NCBI GenBank assembly: GCA_036365455.1
Contig: JAWQUS010000023.1
Location: forward strand, 9,920,001 to 9,984,000
Direction: 5' to 3'
Source: Macrosoma leucophasiata
Taxonomy: Eukaryota; Arthropoda; Insecta; Lepidoptera; Hedylidae
Length of the DNA: 64,000 bases
The notes beneath the pieces are model-generated. The model did no database searches. It was not told the origin of the DNA and saw only the letters and a program-made list of their open reading frames with translations. Shown here in pieces: positions 1 through 10,936 of this stretch (its first letter is position 1; every line of letters begins with the position of its first letter). The translations under genes were made by a program, and so were the position numbers.

Positions 1-699
1 GGACGGACAGACAGACAGCAGAAGATTAGTTATCCGTAGAGTCCGTTTTTACCTATTAGGTACGAAATTCCCTAAAAGACAGACTTAAGATACAGAATAG
101 CTCAAAAATATTCGACACGATTCTTTAAATTGACATAACTTTTTATTTTTGAACCGATTCACATGAAACAAACACTAAATGTTATTGTAAAACTTACCAC
201 AATATATAAGTGAAAACCGCAAATCGAATAAACCGTTTCTGATATTAGCGTGCACAAACACACAGACAAACAGACATTTTACCGGGATAAAAAGTATCCA
301 GTGTTGTGCGCCAAAGGTTAAAGTATAATCATACCAAGTTTCATTGTAATCGGAGCGGTAGTCTTTATGTGATGCTTGAACAAACAGACAGACAGACAGA
401 CAGACAAAAATTTTTCTAATCACATATTTGTGTTCGGTATCGAACTAATAACATCCCCTGGTATTTATTTTTTCAATATTTTTAATGTACAGAATTTACA
501 CTTCTACAGATTTATTATAAGTATAGATAATAATTTAAGAAATAAAATAGTGAAAATAAGTCTCATTACTAGCGATTGTTTAATAGGTACGCAGGTTACC
601 TACGCTACATCACATTGCGACAGTGTACGTGTGTGTGTTTGTTTGTGTTTTGTGTGCGGTCTTAAGTAGGTAGATAGTTAAGAATGCATAAAGTGTGCA
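1..699. other. AT-rich non-genic stretch with a LINE-like 3' tail
   Basis: No gene is supported here. Around 241-405 the sequence has the style of an RTE-type LINE 3' untranslated end: an ACAGACAAACAGAC word, CCGGGATAAAAAGTATCC, a TTTCAT..AATCGGAGCGGTAG segment and finally a (CAGA)n run at about 381-404. Short open frames on both strands over 175-669 are not protein-like. Assignment to an RTE tail is by resemblance of these words only. Confidence 0.4.
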
Positions 700-1096
700 T
701 ACGGTTTTTTTGGCGGGAACCTTGAAAGAGGCGTATGGTGCTCTTATTTTATTTAATTTTCTTGGTGTATTTTTAAGTTATTGAATAAAATTGGTGGCAT
801 TTTGTTTGATATAAGTTTATTACAGTGCCCGTGTATAGTGAAATAGAATAACAGTGCGAAAACACGACCTTTCAGGTTGCCTCCATAACTTCATTGTAAA
901 TGTTTTGGTAAAGTAGCCATCGCTTTACTCGAATAACTTGAGTGTAACTCACTTGACTGACATACTTATATACTTAATACTTACATATTATACTTGATGA
1001 CTATATTAAACTAACTTTTACGCTGCTTAAATAAATACGAAATATCGTTTTACTTGACACTGGCAATATGCGTAATAGCAATGCCATAAAAAAAAA
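700..1096 (+). repeat. ~400-bp interspersed repeat, copy 1 of an inverted pair
   Basis: Starts near GGTTTTTTTGGCGGGAAC and ends in GCAATGCCAT followed by a run of A. A second copy, close to full length, lies in the opposite orientation at 13830-14230, with many substitutions and small indels. The A-rich end suggests a retroelement 3' end or a SINE; there is no coding capacity. The pair brackets transporter 1. Confidence 0.75.
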
Positions 1097-2613
1097 AAAG
1101 TGTGCATACTGTTCGTACAAATTAGGGACAACTTGTTTCTTAAATAAAAATTATTAAATACTTATACATGCTATTTCAGTTTATGTATTATGATTATAAC
1201 TCGATTTTCTAATCGAGGTGTTTAAGAGTGTGCATTATTCCCGTTACATGTTGTATATAGATAAGATAGATAGATGTCTCCGCGACTTTGTTCGAATCAA
1301 CTTTTCTCGGGGAAATAATGACATTGAACAGATACTTTTCTTGTGGTAGAGCCATTTTTTATAGTCTGAAGCACTGTGTATAGCTTCACTTAGCTTGATG
1401 TTCAGTGTTTGGGTCAGTTCATCTTTTTGACTAGATCTCTTTTCTTTGAACTTTCTGATAACCATCAGTTTCTCCAGATTATCTCGACGTTTTTTTTCAG
1501 ACGATATACCCGAAATATGAATGATTATGATGATGAAGTAGGTACTTACTCTGTGTATGAATGTACAGGTAAATAAGTTAACAGGGTTTACAATTCAGTA
1601 CAAAAATGGTTGAAATATCAAAAATCTGCCAGTTTTTTACTCCATCGACCTGTTTCTCTCTTCAAGCGCTTGTATGTCATTTGGTTATTGTGTGTTGTTG
1701 TTTTTATAACTTTAGAGAATCATGCATAGCAATGTTGTCTAACTTTTTATTATAATATTCTGACAAATTATAAGTGGTTTTATTCTATAAAATTATTGCA
1801 ATAAAATGTTAACAATTTTTGGTGTTCAACATCATTTCTCTATTTAGAGCTATTACTATCTTCCTTAAAAGGCATACCCGAACTGATAGTTACAGATTGT
1901 TTTAAGACGAGCTCAATAAAGAAAATGTAACATTATGTTATCGTGCTACTCAATGTTTCATAACGTTATGTAACTGCTGTGTGGACAATTTAATACTTCT
2001 GTTCTGGTCCTTAGAATCGAGTGAGTTTATATTTTTCCATCTCTTTTTGGTCACTTGGTATCCTTCCATTGTCTATTAAAACTTGTTAGTAGTAGTTTAC
2101 TCAGGCACCCGGGGGGCGGATATTGTGGTGTCACTCACAAACGGGTGGCACCCGGTGTTGCCCAATAGCTACGCTACTGAATTGACTATTTAAACTGAAA
2201 ACAGGGCTGAGCTCTGTTTTCTTATCTATCTGTCAGTGTTTCCGTTAGGTTTTGGTTTTTTCACATTCGTTTAAGAATGTGAAAAAACTTCGCGAGCCTT
2301 TATGGCAGCCATTTACAACACATTATTTACAAACACTGACATTATCATGCGTCGCTACTCATACGTGTGAGACAATAGGAAATGAGTTTACAAAATGCGT
2401 GCGCACCCTCTCGGGAGATAGGACACGTAACCTTTAATGATATACATAAATTTGACGTTTGACTCTTTTAGTGTTAGTCCATCAATGTTTTAAAAGATAA
2501 ATTTCGTCTACATTCATCGCCTGGTTCTAAATATTTAGATTTATAGCTTGTATCTTTACCGTTTGACTTGATAAAAGTTATTTCTTGCGATAAAGTGATT
2601 TCAGCGAGTTTAA
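1097..2613. other. Non-genic stretch, one weak minus-strand ORF and one hairpin
   Basis: No recognisable gene. A 73-codon minus-strand frame at 1244-1465 is lysine/arginine-rich and stays open upstream, but lacks a clear splice acceptor and resembles no family I know. A perfect hairpin with 13-bp arms (TTTTTTCACATTC, 6-nt loop) lies at 2256-2287. The block 2100-2430 has the GC-richer texture of an old repeat but could not be assigned. Confidence 0.4.
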
Positions 2614-2618
2614 GTTAA

Positions 2619-2926
2619 TTGCACACCTGTAATCCCTGAAGGGGTAGGCAGAGGTAAATGCATTCATTCAAGCATACATGCAAACACCCACGACTCGCCG
2701 GTTACTTTTTGATATAACAGGTGGCGAACCTGTTGCCATCTCCGGGCACATTACCAAACTTTGAAGTACTGGGAAATTTCCAGAAAATGTAAAAATCCCA
2801 ATAGAACCAGATATAAAGGACTTTACACCATTATCTCTGATAACCCCCTACCCGGGACTCGAACCTAGAACCTCAACGTAGTAGTAGTAGTGGCTTGCTA
2901 CCACTAGGCTAGGCACCGAGGCAGTT
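2619..2926 (-). mobile_element. Family C tRNA-derived SINE
   Basis: Read on the minus strand it begins with a tRNA-like head: an A-box-like GCCTAGTGGTAGCAAGCC, a CTA repeat, then a B-box-like GGTTCGAGTCCCGGG. The body follows (TTATCAG..GGTGTAAAGTCC..TGGGATTTTTACAT) and ends in GGTGGCGA..CCTCTGCCTACCCC..TTACAGGTGTG. The same layout recurs at 32893-33205, 48943-49260 and 58532-58855, all on the minus strand. Confidence 0.8.
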
Positions 2927-3534
2927 TTAAATTTATGATCTGTTATTATTAATTTCAGTTAAGTACATTCTAACCTTTTCTAACAAAAAAAATGGAACGG
3001 ACGGACGCCGTCCGTTAGTTTGAGTAATTTATCTTTTTCATTCATGTACGATAAAAAATGAACTTCTCATACGTGTGTCATTTATATCACAATACTCAAG
3101 GACCGTTGGAGTAAATTCAATTTATCACACGTGACAATATTACGAAACAGCAATTTAATTAAGTAACAATATAATTTATTGTTGTTCAAATACAGGGCAG
3201 AGGTTATGTTAATCAGGGCATAAAGGCGTAGATAGTTCTGAATACTTTTCTATAATTATAACCGACTAATGTGACTATGACTTCCGTTTTGAATGTTACA
3301 GTCCGTTTTGATGAAATGTACCCTCGAACTTTCGGGATACGGAGTTGACCCGTTTTCAGTGAATTACAAGCAAAGACGGAAACACTTCTGAACACTTTTC
3401 TTTGTAAATTCATGCCTAATGTGACAGTTTTCGGATTCAGAATACATAGTTGTCCCATTTTCAGTAAATATAGGCAGAAATCTATTGGAGAAGAGAAAAT
3501 TATACACTAATATGTAGTCGCTTTCCTTTTTGTT
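2927..3534. other. Non-genic stretch
   Basis: Nothing supportable as a gene. Two overlapping minus-strand frames (3213-3564) have no family resemblance. GGACGGACGCCGTCCGTTAG near 2998-3017 contains a short perfect palindrome. Confidence 0.35.
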
Positions 3535-3945
3535 TTGGAGATGACGAACAAACATGTAGTTCACATGGACGATGACTCCAGCACCGTATAGTCATCTATT
3601 GGTACGCACCTTTAAAATTAAAGTGGCGTAACTAAAAAAATTAAGAAAATTACTTTTCAAACGACTTAAAAACATGTAATCTATCAAATTGTTATTAATT
3701 TCATAGATTACATGTTTTACAAACAACTTAAAAAACATTTATTAATAATTTGATGGATTACATGCTTTTAAGTCGTTTGATGTAGGTATAAGTCATTTTT
3801 AATTTTTTTGAGATATGCCACTTCAATTCTAGAGGTGCGTCATACATAAATCAAAGGTGAAAAATAAAGATGCGTTGGCATCCCTGAAGCCTGAGTTCTT
3901 TGCCTCTCTGATAGTTATTACGGGTATAGTAAATACATTACCAAA
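3535..3945 (-). mobile_element. Family A copy split by a MITE
   Basis: The left piece (3535-3597) matches the family A words CAAACAAGCATGCAGTTCACA..GATGACT..TATAG. The right piece (3850-3945) continues the same consensus with AAGATGCGTTGGCATCCCTGAAGCC and TGCCTCTCTG. The two join once the inverted-repeat element between them is removed. Confidence 0.65.
3598..3849. mobile_element. Fold-back MITE, about 250 bp, inside family A
   Basis: Long imperfect terminal inverted repeats of about 110 bp. The outer left end TACGCACCTTTAAAATTAAA pairs with the right end ..CTTCAATTCTAGAGGTGCGT; further in, AAACGACTTAAAAACATGTA pairs with TACATGCTTTTAAGTCGTTT. The copy is flanked by TA on both sides, at the point where the host family A consensus has a single TA. 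It has no coding capacity. Confidence 0.75.
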
Positions 3946-4936
3946 ACAGTTACAGTACAAAAAATATTTTAAGTAAAAAAACCGATGATAGAACTTCAAT
4001 GAAGTGGGTTTTCAGTACATCGAATGTTACGATCAAGACCACCGTATCGCCTATTTATGTAATGGTGGCTAAAAAGTATGCAGTCAAATTAAAACTGCGG
4101 CAAGATCTTTACACGAAAATGGATGGTCAAAATGTAAGTGTCTGGTTCTCTCTCGCCTCTATGGTTAGTTATTGTGTATGCTGCAATGGATTAGATAATG
4201 CGATAGTGCCTATGCGATAGTAAAATAGGCATGTATTTCCTCTGAATTAGTACATACCAAGGAATAATCAATCTTAAACTCTGAAAAGCCGACCCTCTTC
4301 AGGGCGACCATATCTATATACGAATCTGGGATATAAATAACGCTCGAGGTAGGTGTTGAATGAAAAGTATTTTTTTGCTATGGAGCGGTATTTTACAAGG
4401 TCGGAAATCGGTTTAGCAAGTTACTGTTGTAACAAACAGTAAATTTACCATTGGCAAATCCAGATTTCTCTATAAACGTGGTCATAGAAACTATGTAGAT
4501 ATTTTTTGTGCCTAAGTGATTTGTTAGGCTAAGGTCATGGTTTAATTCCAATTTGTGGCTTTAGGGTGTAGCAAGGCAATCGCTTAGGGCCGATTTCACA
4601 GCTCTGAGAATTGACAATAAAACTAGTTTTAAATAGCATAACTGAGTTCTAAATTTGCATTTGAACGCGATCAACTTCGATCCAATTTCATCGGTGTTCC
4701 TGAGATATTGTTCCATAAAAGCGCGTTAAGGCAATCATAGACAAAAAAACGTTGGTCGCAACTTGTTTTTTAAAAATGTTTATGAAAAAATATAAAAATA
4801 TGTTTAGTATATTTTTTTTTCAAAATGTATAATAGACGATATCAAAGTTTCAACAAAGTTTAAATGCCTTGAACGAGCATTTTTCGCCCGTTCAGAATAT
4901 TTTTAAACACGTGTTTAGCTTAACTGCAGTCAATTC
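3946..4936. other. Non-genic stretch
   Basis: No gene recognised. A 73-codon plus-strand frame at 3999-4220 resembles no family. The remainder is AT-rich and without clear repeat structure. Confidence 0.35.
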
Positions 4937-4937
4937 T

Positions 4938-5224
4938 TACTGGTGGTGGAGCTCCAGTGACGGAGCTCGCGGGCGTGGGAACCACCGCATTACCTAAAAT
5001 ACTTGCCGCTAAATGGTAGTGTTCAGCACTATCGTGCTCCGGTCAGGTGGTAATGTACAGCCTTGTAATTTCCGGCACAGACGCATAACATCTTTGTCCT
5101 CAGGAGTGGTAACGCATCTGCATTTTGACCTTGGTCTTTGTGAGGGTGTTTATAGGCTGCAGTCATCACTTAACATCAATGTGAACTGCATGCTTGTTTG
5201 CCACTTCCATAACATAAAAAAAAT
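4938..5224 (+). mobile_element. Family A copy, near full length
   Basis: Carries the complete order of family A landmarks: GGTGGTGGAGCTCCAGTGACGG, ACCACCGCATTACC, CTTGCCGCTAAATGGTAGTG, GGTCAGGTGGTAATGTACAG, TTTCCGGCACAG, CGCATCTGCATTTTGACC, GGCTGCAGTCATCACTTAAC, TGCTTGTTTGCCACTTCC, and a final A run. It can serve as a reference copy for the family. Confidence 0.85.
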
Positions 5225-5333
5225 ATTCCTCGAACAAATCCAAATATTATAGTTGAACCCAGTTAAGACCTTTAATCGAGTTTATGTTGATTTGATCACG
5301 GTTAACTTCGACGGTAAAATCCACCCTTAGAGC

Positions 5334-5555
5334 ATACCGCGGACACTCCGCCAAAATTCCATACAAACGCTTAACCTGGTTTCTATTACACAGACATCAA
5401 TCAGCGACGTGTATTTACACGCGCACCTATGTGCGTAGCACGTACAAAAATACCAACCGTCGCCCATAAGAGGGGAGGAGGTTGAGAAATGCGGGGAAAT
5501 CGGGCGGGACGTCGAAGTGTCCATTCTATACGTAGTATTATTACATATTCTCTGC
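5334..5555 (+). mobile_element. Family H repeat (8-bp TSD type), ~220 bp
   Basis: Runs from CCGCGGACACTCCGCC through ATCAATCAGCGACGTGTATT and CCAACCGTCGCCCATAAGAG to ACGTCGAAGTGTCCATTC and TTACATATTCTCTG. The same order recurs at 21506-21724 and 62511-62735 and, on the minus strand, at 23823-24322. No coding capacity. The flanks of this copy do not show a convincing direct repeat. Confidence 0.75.
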
Positions 5556-5936
5556 TATTACCGAGACCCAATCGCTTTTGTTCCCATTTACGTCTTTTCT
5601 TGACCTTTTGGAACGCCTATGAAATCAACATACCGCTAAAAACAAATAGATTAACGCTTGTTTTTATTTTATTGGATTTTATTGCAATGACACGTAAGAG
5701 TAAAATATTTTTTTTTCAGGTGGCTTTATTGATTTTGGCTTGGCATCGACTTCAAACCTATTAGAAAATATCACATATAAATAATAGGTAGTATATAATT
5801 ACAACTAAATCTTTATTATTTTTTACTTTTCAGTTTTGAAGTTTTCTTAACGTAGTTGTTTTTCATTAGATCGGCTTAGAGTGGCGGTTACGACATCTAA
5901 TACCAAAAAAAACAATTATAATCAAATTGTATTTTT

Positions 5937-5995
5937 TACTGGTGGTAGAGTTCCAGTGCACGAGATCAAGGGCGTAGGCACCACCGCATTACCAT
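5937..5995 (+). mobile_element. Family A 5' fragment
   Basis: Only the first ~55 bp of family A (ACTGGTGGTAGAGTTCCAGT..GGCACCACCGCATTACC) before a poly-T run leads into an opposite-strand copy. Confidence 0.65.
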
Positions 5996-6013
5996 TATTT
6001 TTTTTTTATTGAT

Positions 6014-6314
6014 GTGAAGCCAATTTTTTTTATGTAATGGAAGTGGCAAACAAGCATGCAGTTCACATTAATCTTAAATGATGACTGCAGCCTATAGACA
6101 CTTACACAAAGACTAAGGTAAAAATGCAGATGCGTTACCACTCCTGAGGCGTAAGGTGTTATGTGTAATTACAAGGCCATACATTACCACCTGACCGGAA
6201 CACGATAGTGCTGAACACTACCATTTAGCGGCTAGGTAATGCAATTACCGTTTCGGTAATGCGGTGGTGCCTACGACCGCGAGCTCCATCCCTGGAGCTA
6301 TACCACCAGAAAAG
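6014..6314 (-). mobile_element. Family A copy, near full length
   Basis: Read on the minus strand it holds all family A landmarks, from CTGGTGGTATAGCTCCAGGG to GCTTGTTTGCCACTTCCATT and an A-rich tail (the T run at 6014-6031). It forms a converging pair with the fragment at 5937-5995. A further A fragment (TGGTAGTTTTTAGCTCTATC..GTTCCGGTTAG) follows at about 6340-6385. Confidence 0.8.
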
Positions 6315-6484
6315 GTAGTTTTTTGCACTATCACTAACAAATGGTAGTTTTTAGCTCTATCGTGTTCCGGTTAGATGCTAATGATGCTATTTTGGAAAAA
6401 ATGTCTTTGGCTTGTTTTTCAATAAAATATCGTCCACTTCATGGCAATATACCTATATAGACTCTGAAAAATTACGACTGCGGT

Positions 6485-6650
6485 TGCGCACTTGGCCGCC
6501 CCTACATATTCGCCGCATATATACGGCGTCTTGCGATAAAACTACACCCACTGCGATCGCCAATCCGGCGATTATGGCATATCCCCCTTGTGACGATTAG
6601 GTCCAGCAGTAGACGTCTTTCGGCTGATAATAATATGATGATGACCTGTT
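6485..6650 (+). repeat. Family D repeat ending in GATGAT
   Basis: Shares with 13585-13790 and, inverted, 62325-62500 the words AAAACT, ATCGCCAAT, GGCGATTATGGC, GACGTCTTTCGGCTGA and a TGATGATGA tail. Probably the 3' end of a non-LTR element; the parent element is not in this window. Confidence 0.55.
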
Positions 6651-6869
6651 CTCGGACCTACCGAATACACACTACAAAAATCACAAAAATTGCTGAAGCC
6701 GTTTGTTTACAAACACTGAGACAAGAATTTTATAGTTAGAGAAAGATTGGAGAAAAAAATATATACTTAACCGAATTTGACGACAAGATGACTGATAGGA
6801 TTTGGTTGTTTCCAGTACAAGTTGTACCAAAGTATCCTTATTAAAATTGCCCCTAAAAAACTCCAATTA

Positions 6870-7060
6870 AAGCGGAGATGCATGCATTCAAGCATAGTGC
6901 GTTTTGTCTAGGTAAACTAAGGCCAAGAAGACCCTATTGACATCCAAATGTGTCTCTTTCGTAGGGCTACTGTAAAATTTAAAAAGGCCCAATAGCACTT
7001 AGATTCTAGGATCGAACGCAGTAGCAGCAGTAGTACAACTGGACTACTAAAGCAGTAAAT
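6870..7060 (-). repeat. Degenerate family C SINE copy
   Basis: GCATGCATTCAAGCATA near the left end and TAGGATCGAACGCAG..TAGTAGCAG-like words near the right end match family C in order and orientation, but much of the body is unalignable by eye. Confidence 0.4.
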
Positions 7061-7639
7061 TTTTTCGCAAAAACGTGTATGTATGGGTACAGACCTCTGT
7101 CTCCCTTCGGTGAAATAGAGACGTACTCGTATTAAATATATTTAAAATATTTTTGTTTACAGATTCTCTAATTACAAACACAACAAACGAAGTATAAATT
7201 AAACTTCGACCCGCGATAAATGTATTTACAAATGATCTACATAGTCTACAGACATTATTATGAGTGAATTTGAAACAAGTTGTCTCAGAACTGGTACTAA
7301 CTGACGAGATAAATGTTTGTATGGGATCAAACCCAGGTCGGACCCTTAACCCTTAATGAAACACGTTTCTAAAGCAAACACGTCTAGTGATGTACTCATT
7401 AGAAATTTGTCTCAATTTTTGCGAATCGATAAAAATAATTTATTCATTACGAGTTAATAGAAATTACAACCACTACTCATAATATAAATACATATGCAAT
7501 ACTTGAAGCTATTAGCTATTAGCAATTGCACATAAAATGGTTACACTTATTTGGTCGCAACGTAATTATAACACTAATAGTTTCCTTAAACAATGATGCT
7601 CAAGTAAAATATGATCCTAGCCAAGATTTTTTTATTTTT

Positions 7640-7760
7640 ATTGGTGTAACTCCATGGTGAAGCCACCATAGTATTGCCTAGTCCATCTGTCACCAAAATA
7701 TAGTATTCTCCTTTTAATGGTAATGTACGACACCATAATTACTGGCATAGCGGCAAAAAT
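7640..7760 (+). repeat. Degenerate family A fragment
   Basis: TTGGTGTAACTCCATGGTGA, ATTGCCTAG and GGTAATGTACGACACC..ACTGGCATAG follow the order of the family A 5' half with many changes. Confidence 0.35.
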
Positions 7761-8355
7761 CTTAGAACTTAGCACGCTAATATTCTACATCTTTAAAATA
7801 TACATAATAGAGACATTGCAACATCTTTTTTTCATTTTATGGCATTAACTGAATACCTAGATCATACGAGTAAGATAATATCCATTTTAAAAATGTAACC
7901 ATCAAAAATAAATAAAAAATAAGTCGAGTGTTAAATTTCAATTGTCATTGCGGAATAATTAGAAAAATATTTAAAAAACTAAATGACTCCAATCGCGCAT
8001 CATACGAAATGTAACAATCAATTAAATTTGGGACACGTTAATAAATGGGCAAATGACAAATCATATTCATCGTTAATTTGGCAAACGCAAATAAATATGA
8101 AACTTGAAATAACCTTCGTTTATGTCACGTGGTACACGGCACAAGATTTATAACTCAATATCAGAACAAAAGAAAATTTACATCGGGCCATAAAATGTTA
8201 ATAAAATCAAGCGTTCTGAACACATGTGGTAAGTTTGGTTTTACGACAGTAATATAATGCCTCGAATAATAGAAAATCAGTTTGTGATTGAATGTAAATA
8301 CAGCAGAAAAATATGTCAATCGGTTTGAGAATAAATCGGTAAAAAATATTCTTAC
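7761..8355 (-). other. Start of the first intron of transporter 1 (minus strand)
   Basis: The sequence immediately downstream of the transporter 1 exon begins GTAAGAATATT on the minus strand, a good splice donor. The frame stays open past it to 8207 with isoleucine/phenylalanine-rich, non-homologous residues, which is read-through into the intron. No later transporter exon was recognised leftward to position 1. Confidence 0.6.
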
Positions 8356-9331
8356 CCAGCACTGGTCCAACGATGAACATGTACGTAAATAGGATCAGAA
8401 TAATTTGAAGACGTTTGGATCCTTGCCGCTCTCTGAGCGCAACATTTGATGTAGCCACCAGATCTTGCACGGAAAACATCGTAAACACTGTCGGCGATTT
8501 CTCATTGTCTATCGTCTTCTTTTTCTTGTCCTTTAGTCTTAAAATAATGTAAATAAAGCCCGTCATATAAAAAACGCACGCAACTGTAAACACACCATAG
8601 TAACCGAAACGCTTTGTCATAATACCACTAAGAGCGAGTCCAATGGGCCTGCTTAGAGTCAGAATAGCTGTTATGATTCCTAAACGAAAAGTCCGTTCAC
8701 TCTCACTTGTTATATCTGTAACATAACTGTACACAGCCATTGTCATAGCTACTCGCCCACCAGCTAATGCTGGAGGTAGACCCTCGATCAGAGCGGTCTC
8801 ATTCAACCCGACTTGGAGAAAAAATACCGTGCTCAGTATCATGCCGAATGTTGACATCAGTTTTCCGAGAATCGGCAAGACCATGAACGTTTTCCGGTCA
8901 CCGGTACGATCGCTGTAGGCACCAACAAATAGCGCTAGGATACCAGGTAAAGCCGTCTGCAGAGGGAAACTCCAGGCAGTCATGCCAGCTACCATTTTCT
9001 GTACATCTTTCTCTGGTTCCGTGTAATTGACAGTTCTTCCCTGCATTATATGCGTGCAGGTACGTTGGTCGTATTGTAAATTCACTAGACATGATTTTTC
9101 TAAACACAAATTCTGTACAGCTAATCCCGCGAGTACACTAGGCAATATGTAACAAACGACAAAAGGTTCCACTGTAATTTTCGATCTGAACGCCCATGTG
9201 TCTTTGATGAACTCTTTCAATCGCCTGTTAAACTTGCTTTCCTTCTTTTTTATTTCAGTTCCATAGGACTTGCACTTGCATGATTCCACATTCACGATCT
9301 TTTCTCCGGGTACTTCGACCCGTAACGTCAT
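8356..9331 (-). CDS. SLC46/PCFT-like MFS transporter, first coding exon (partial)
   Basis: Membrane transporter of the major facilitator superfamily, closest in pattern to the SLC46 (proton-coupled folate transporter-like) group. The exon encodes 325 codons plus one base. After a ~50-residue basic, cytoplasmic N-terminus, membrane segment 1 (about 56-77) follows EPFVVC. An extracellular loop has Cys76, Cys81, Cys92 and a glycosylation site N102-Y-T. Membrane segment 2 ends at the MFS motif A, GAYSDRTGDRK (137-147). Segments 3-6 lie near 149-172, 178-205, 214-236 and 243-265; segment 7 starts near 308. The ATG has A at -3 (CAAAATGA). The exon ends VGPVL|G at a phase-1 GTAAGA donor, the position used by transporter 2 at 55507. 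The last five or six membrane segments are missing from the window. Family is secure; substrate is not predictable from this. Confidence 0.85.
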
Positions 9332-10012
9332 TTTGGTTGTGAGTTTTTAGCATATGTTTCATTTGTTTTTATAGCATTCTACACGTAGACAAATGTGGTA
9401 TTTGAAAATTAAATTGTAAATTTATTTTTTAGCTAAGGAGTGCATGTATTTTAGAGATTGATTGGTACGAGCGTTTGAATGCGCGTGCGACGACTGATTG
9501 CGCGTTATGTAGCTACGCAGCGAGTGTCGTGAACGGCACCAGCTTCACCACTGCCTATCAGCTGGCCGTTGGTAGAGTTTAATTTGTATTTTATCACACT
9601 ATCACACGCCGATGAATAATACTGTGCACAAACTTCAGTTTAGATTAGTCATATTGACATTTTACATCGAAGAGGCTTCCCATCGCTCACCTTGAGAGTT
9701 TGGCGGCTACGTAAATTCGTTCGCACGAAAAAATTCAATGGCAGATACATTTTTAGAAAATTTAAAAAAAAAAATATTTTTTACTAATACTCAACCTCAA
9801 GTCTACGGCACGTATGAAAAAGGGGTATCAGTTTGTACGAAACTTCGTAATATCGAATTAAAACGCATAGGAATTGGTTAACAGGCTAATGATAACAATT
9901 AAAAAAGATCTACTACAAACATTTAAGGAATAAAGAGAAATAAGGAAGGAAGGAATGTCCCGAATTAAAACGGGTATACAATGTTGACTCAAATAATATT
10001 TTTTTAAATACT
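9332..10012. other. 5' flank of transporter 1
   Basis: On the minus strand, upstream of the ATG, an arthropod initiator-like TCAGT lies at 9493-9497 within a CpG-richer patch (about 9475-9560) that could hold the transcription start. No TATA box is seen ~30 bp upstream of it. The rest is AT-rich without structure. Confidence 0.3.
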
Positions 10013-10163
10013 TACCCCCTTATTCAAAAACGTACATTAGATAAGTTTTAGCTATAGAAATCTTTGTCTTTGTCAAATGCATTATCAAATGTGCAGGATA
10101 GAAAAAGACAAAGGAGAGATTAGCAACACTTTAGCTAAAATACGTTTATGAATAAGGGGGTAT
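10013..10163. mobile_element. MITE of the CCCCTTATTCA type
   Basis: Ends are ACCCCCTTATTCAAAAACGTA and TACGTTTATGAATAAGGGGGT, an inverted repeat. The interior has AGCTATAGAAAT, TTTGTCTTTGTC and GTGCAGGATAGAAAAAGACA. A related, partial copy is at 15378-15505. No coding capacity. Confidence 0.75.
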
Positions 10164-10340
10164 ATATTTATTTATTTATTTATTTATTTATGCTTCTATG
10201 CACCTTGTACATATGGCGGACTTAATGCCACTAGGCATTCTCTGACAGTCAACCATGGGGTCATGAGAAAGCTTTGTGTAGGGTGCGGAAAATAATACAT
10301 AAATGAAAATAATTACTTAGAGAAAAAACATAAATACTTT
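10163..10340 (-). mobile_element. 5'-truncated CR1/Jockey-like LINE 3' end
   Basis: On the minus strand: GTTGACTGTCAGAGAATGCC, TTAAGTCCGCCATATGTAC, then a (TAAA)n tail (the TTTA run at 10165-10191). The same order closes the LINE at 28961-30359. The left boundary of the truncated copy is uncertain. Confidence 0.6.
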
Positions 10341-10551
10341 ATTAAATATAACAATAGATATAAAGATAATAAGATACATATACTTGTACCTTCCATTTCA
10401 GACAGGAATCTATATTCAATCCTAGGTTTTTAACGTTATCACAAAATGGAATTATAGAGTTTTCGAACGAAATACGTACTAATTGACCGAAATTTATTTG
10501 CTGAATCTGAGAGGAGGATCATATATATGATGATAATATATATATATATAT

Positions 10552-10594
10552 ACCCTATAACCAGCTATATACTATATATAGTTGGTTATAGGGT
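10552..10594. repeat. Near-perfect hairpin, 20-bp arms
   Basis: ACCCTATAACCAGCTATATA and its inverse with one mismatch, 3-nt loop, next to an AT dinucleotide run. Confidence 0.8.
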
Positions 10595-10705
10595 TCCTGA
10601 TTATCAATAATAATTTTGTATGTGTGTTTTGTATTTTTATGGGTTAGCCCTTAATAAGTAAGTAAGTATAGTAAATATGACAGGGCTGAAAGTTTGTGAA
10701 AAATT

Positions 10706-10870
10706 ATTTATTTATTTATTTTTATTTATTTAAACTTTTGCACATTAATTATGTACAGAGACGGACTCACTACCACTAGGTATTAAGTGGTATTCTCTAC
10801 CAGTCATCCTACAAGCCAAAAAGAACTGTCAAAGGGGCAATAAAGTAGGAGGGAAATTACATTTGAGAAA
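10706..10870 (-). mobile_element. 5'-truncated CR1/Jockey-like LINE 3' end
   Basis: On the minus strand: GGATGACTGGTAGAGAATACC, AGTGAGTCCGTCTCTGTACA, then a TAAA-rich tail. Same family as 10163-10340 and the 3' end at 30250-30359, more diverged. Confidence 0.5.
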
Positions 10871-10936
10871 CAAAGAATTATATGTAATGTAAATCATAAT
10901 AACCTATCATAATTTAAAATATAAAGATATAAATAA

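Noticed and set aside
4938..5040. HDV-like self-cleaving ribozyme at the family A/RTE 5' end
   Set aside because: The GGTGGT..ACCACC and inner stem look suggestive, but about 12 unpaired bases follow the inner stem where the HDV fold needs direct continuity, and I could not place P1.1 or P4. Left only as a conserved hairpin.
8207..8355. Continuation of the transporter 1 frame to a stop at 8207
   Set aside because: It follows a good GTAAG donor at the same codon as in transporter 2, and the added residues have no homology; it is intron read-through.
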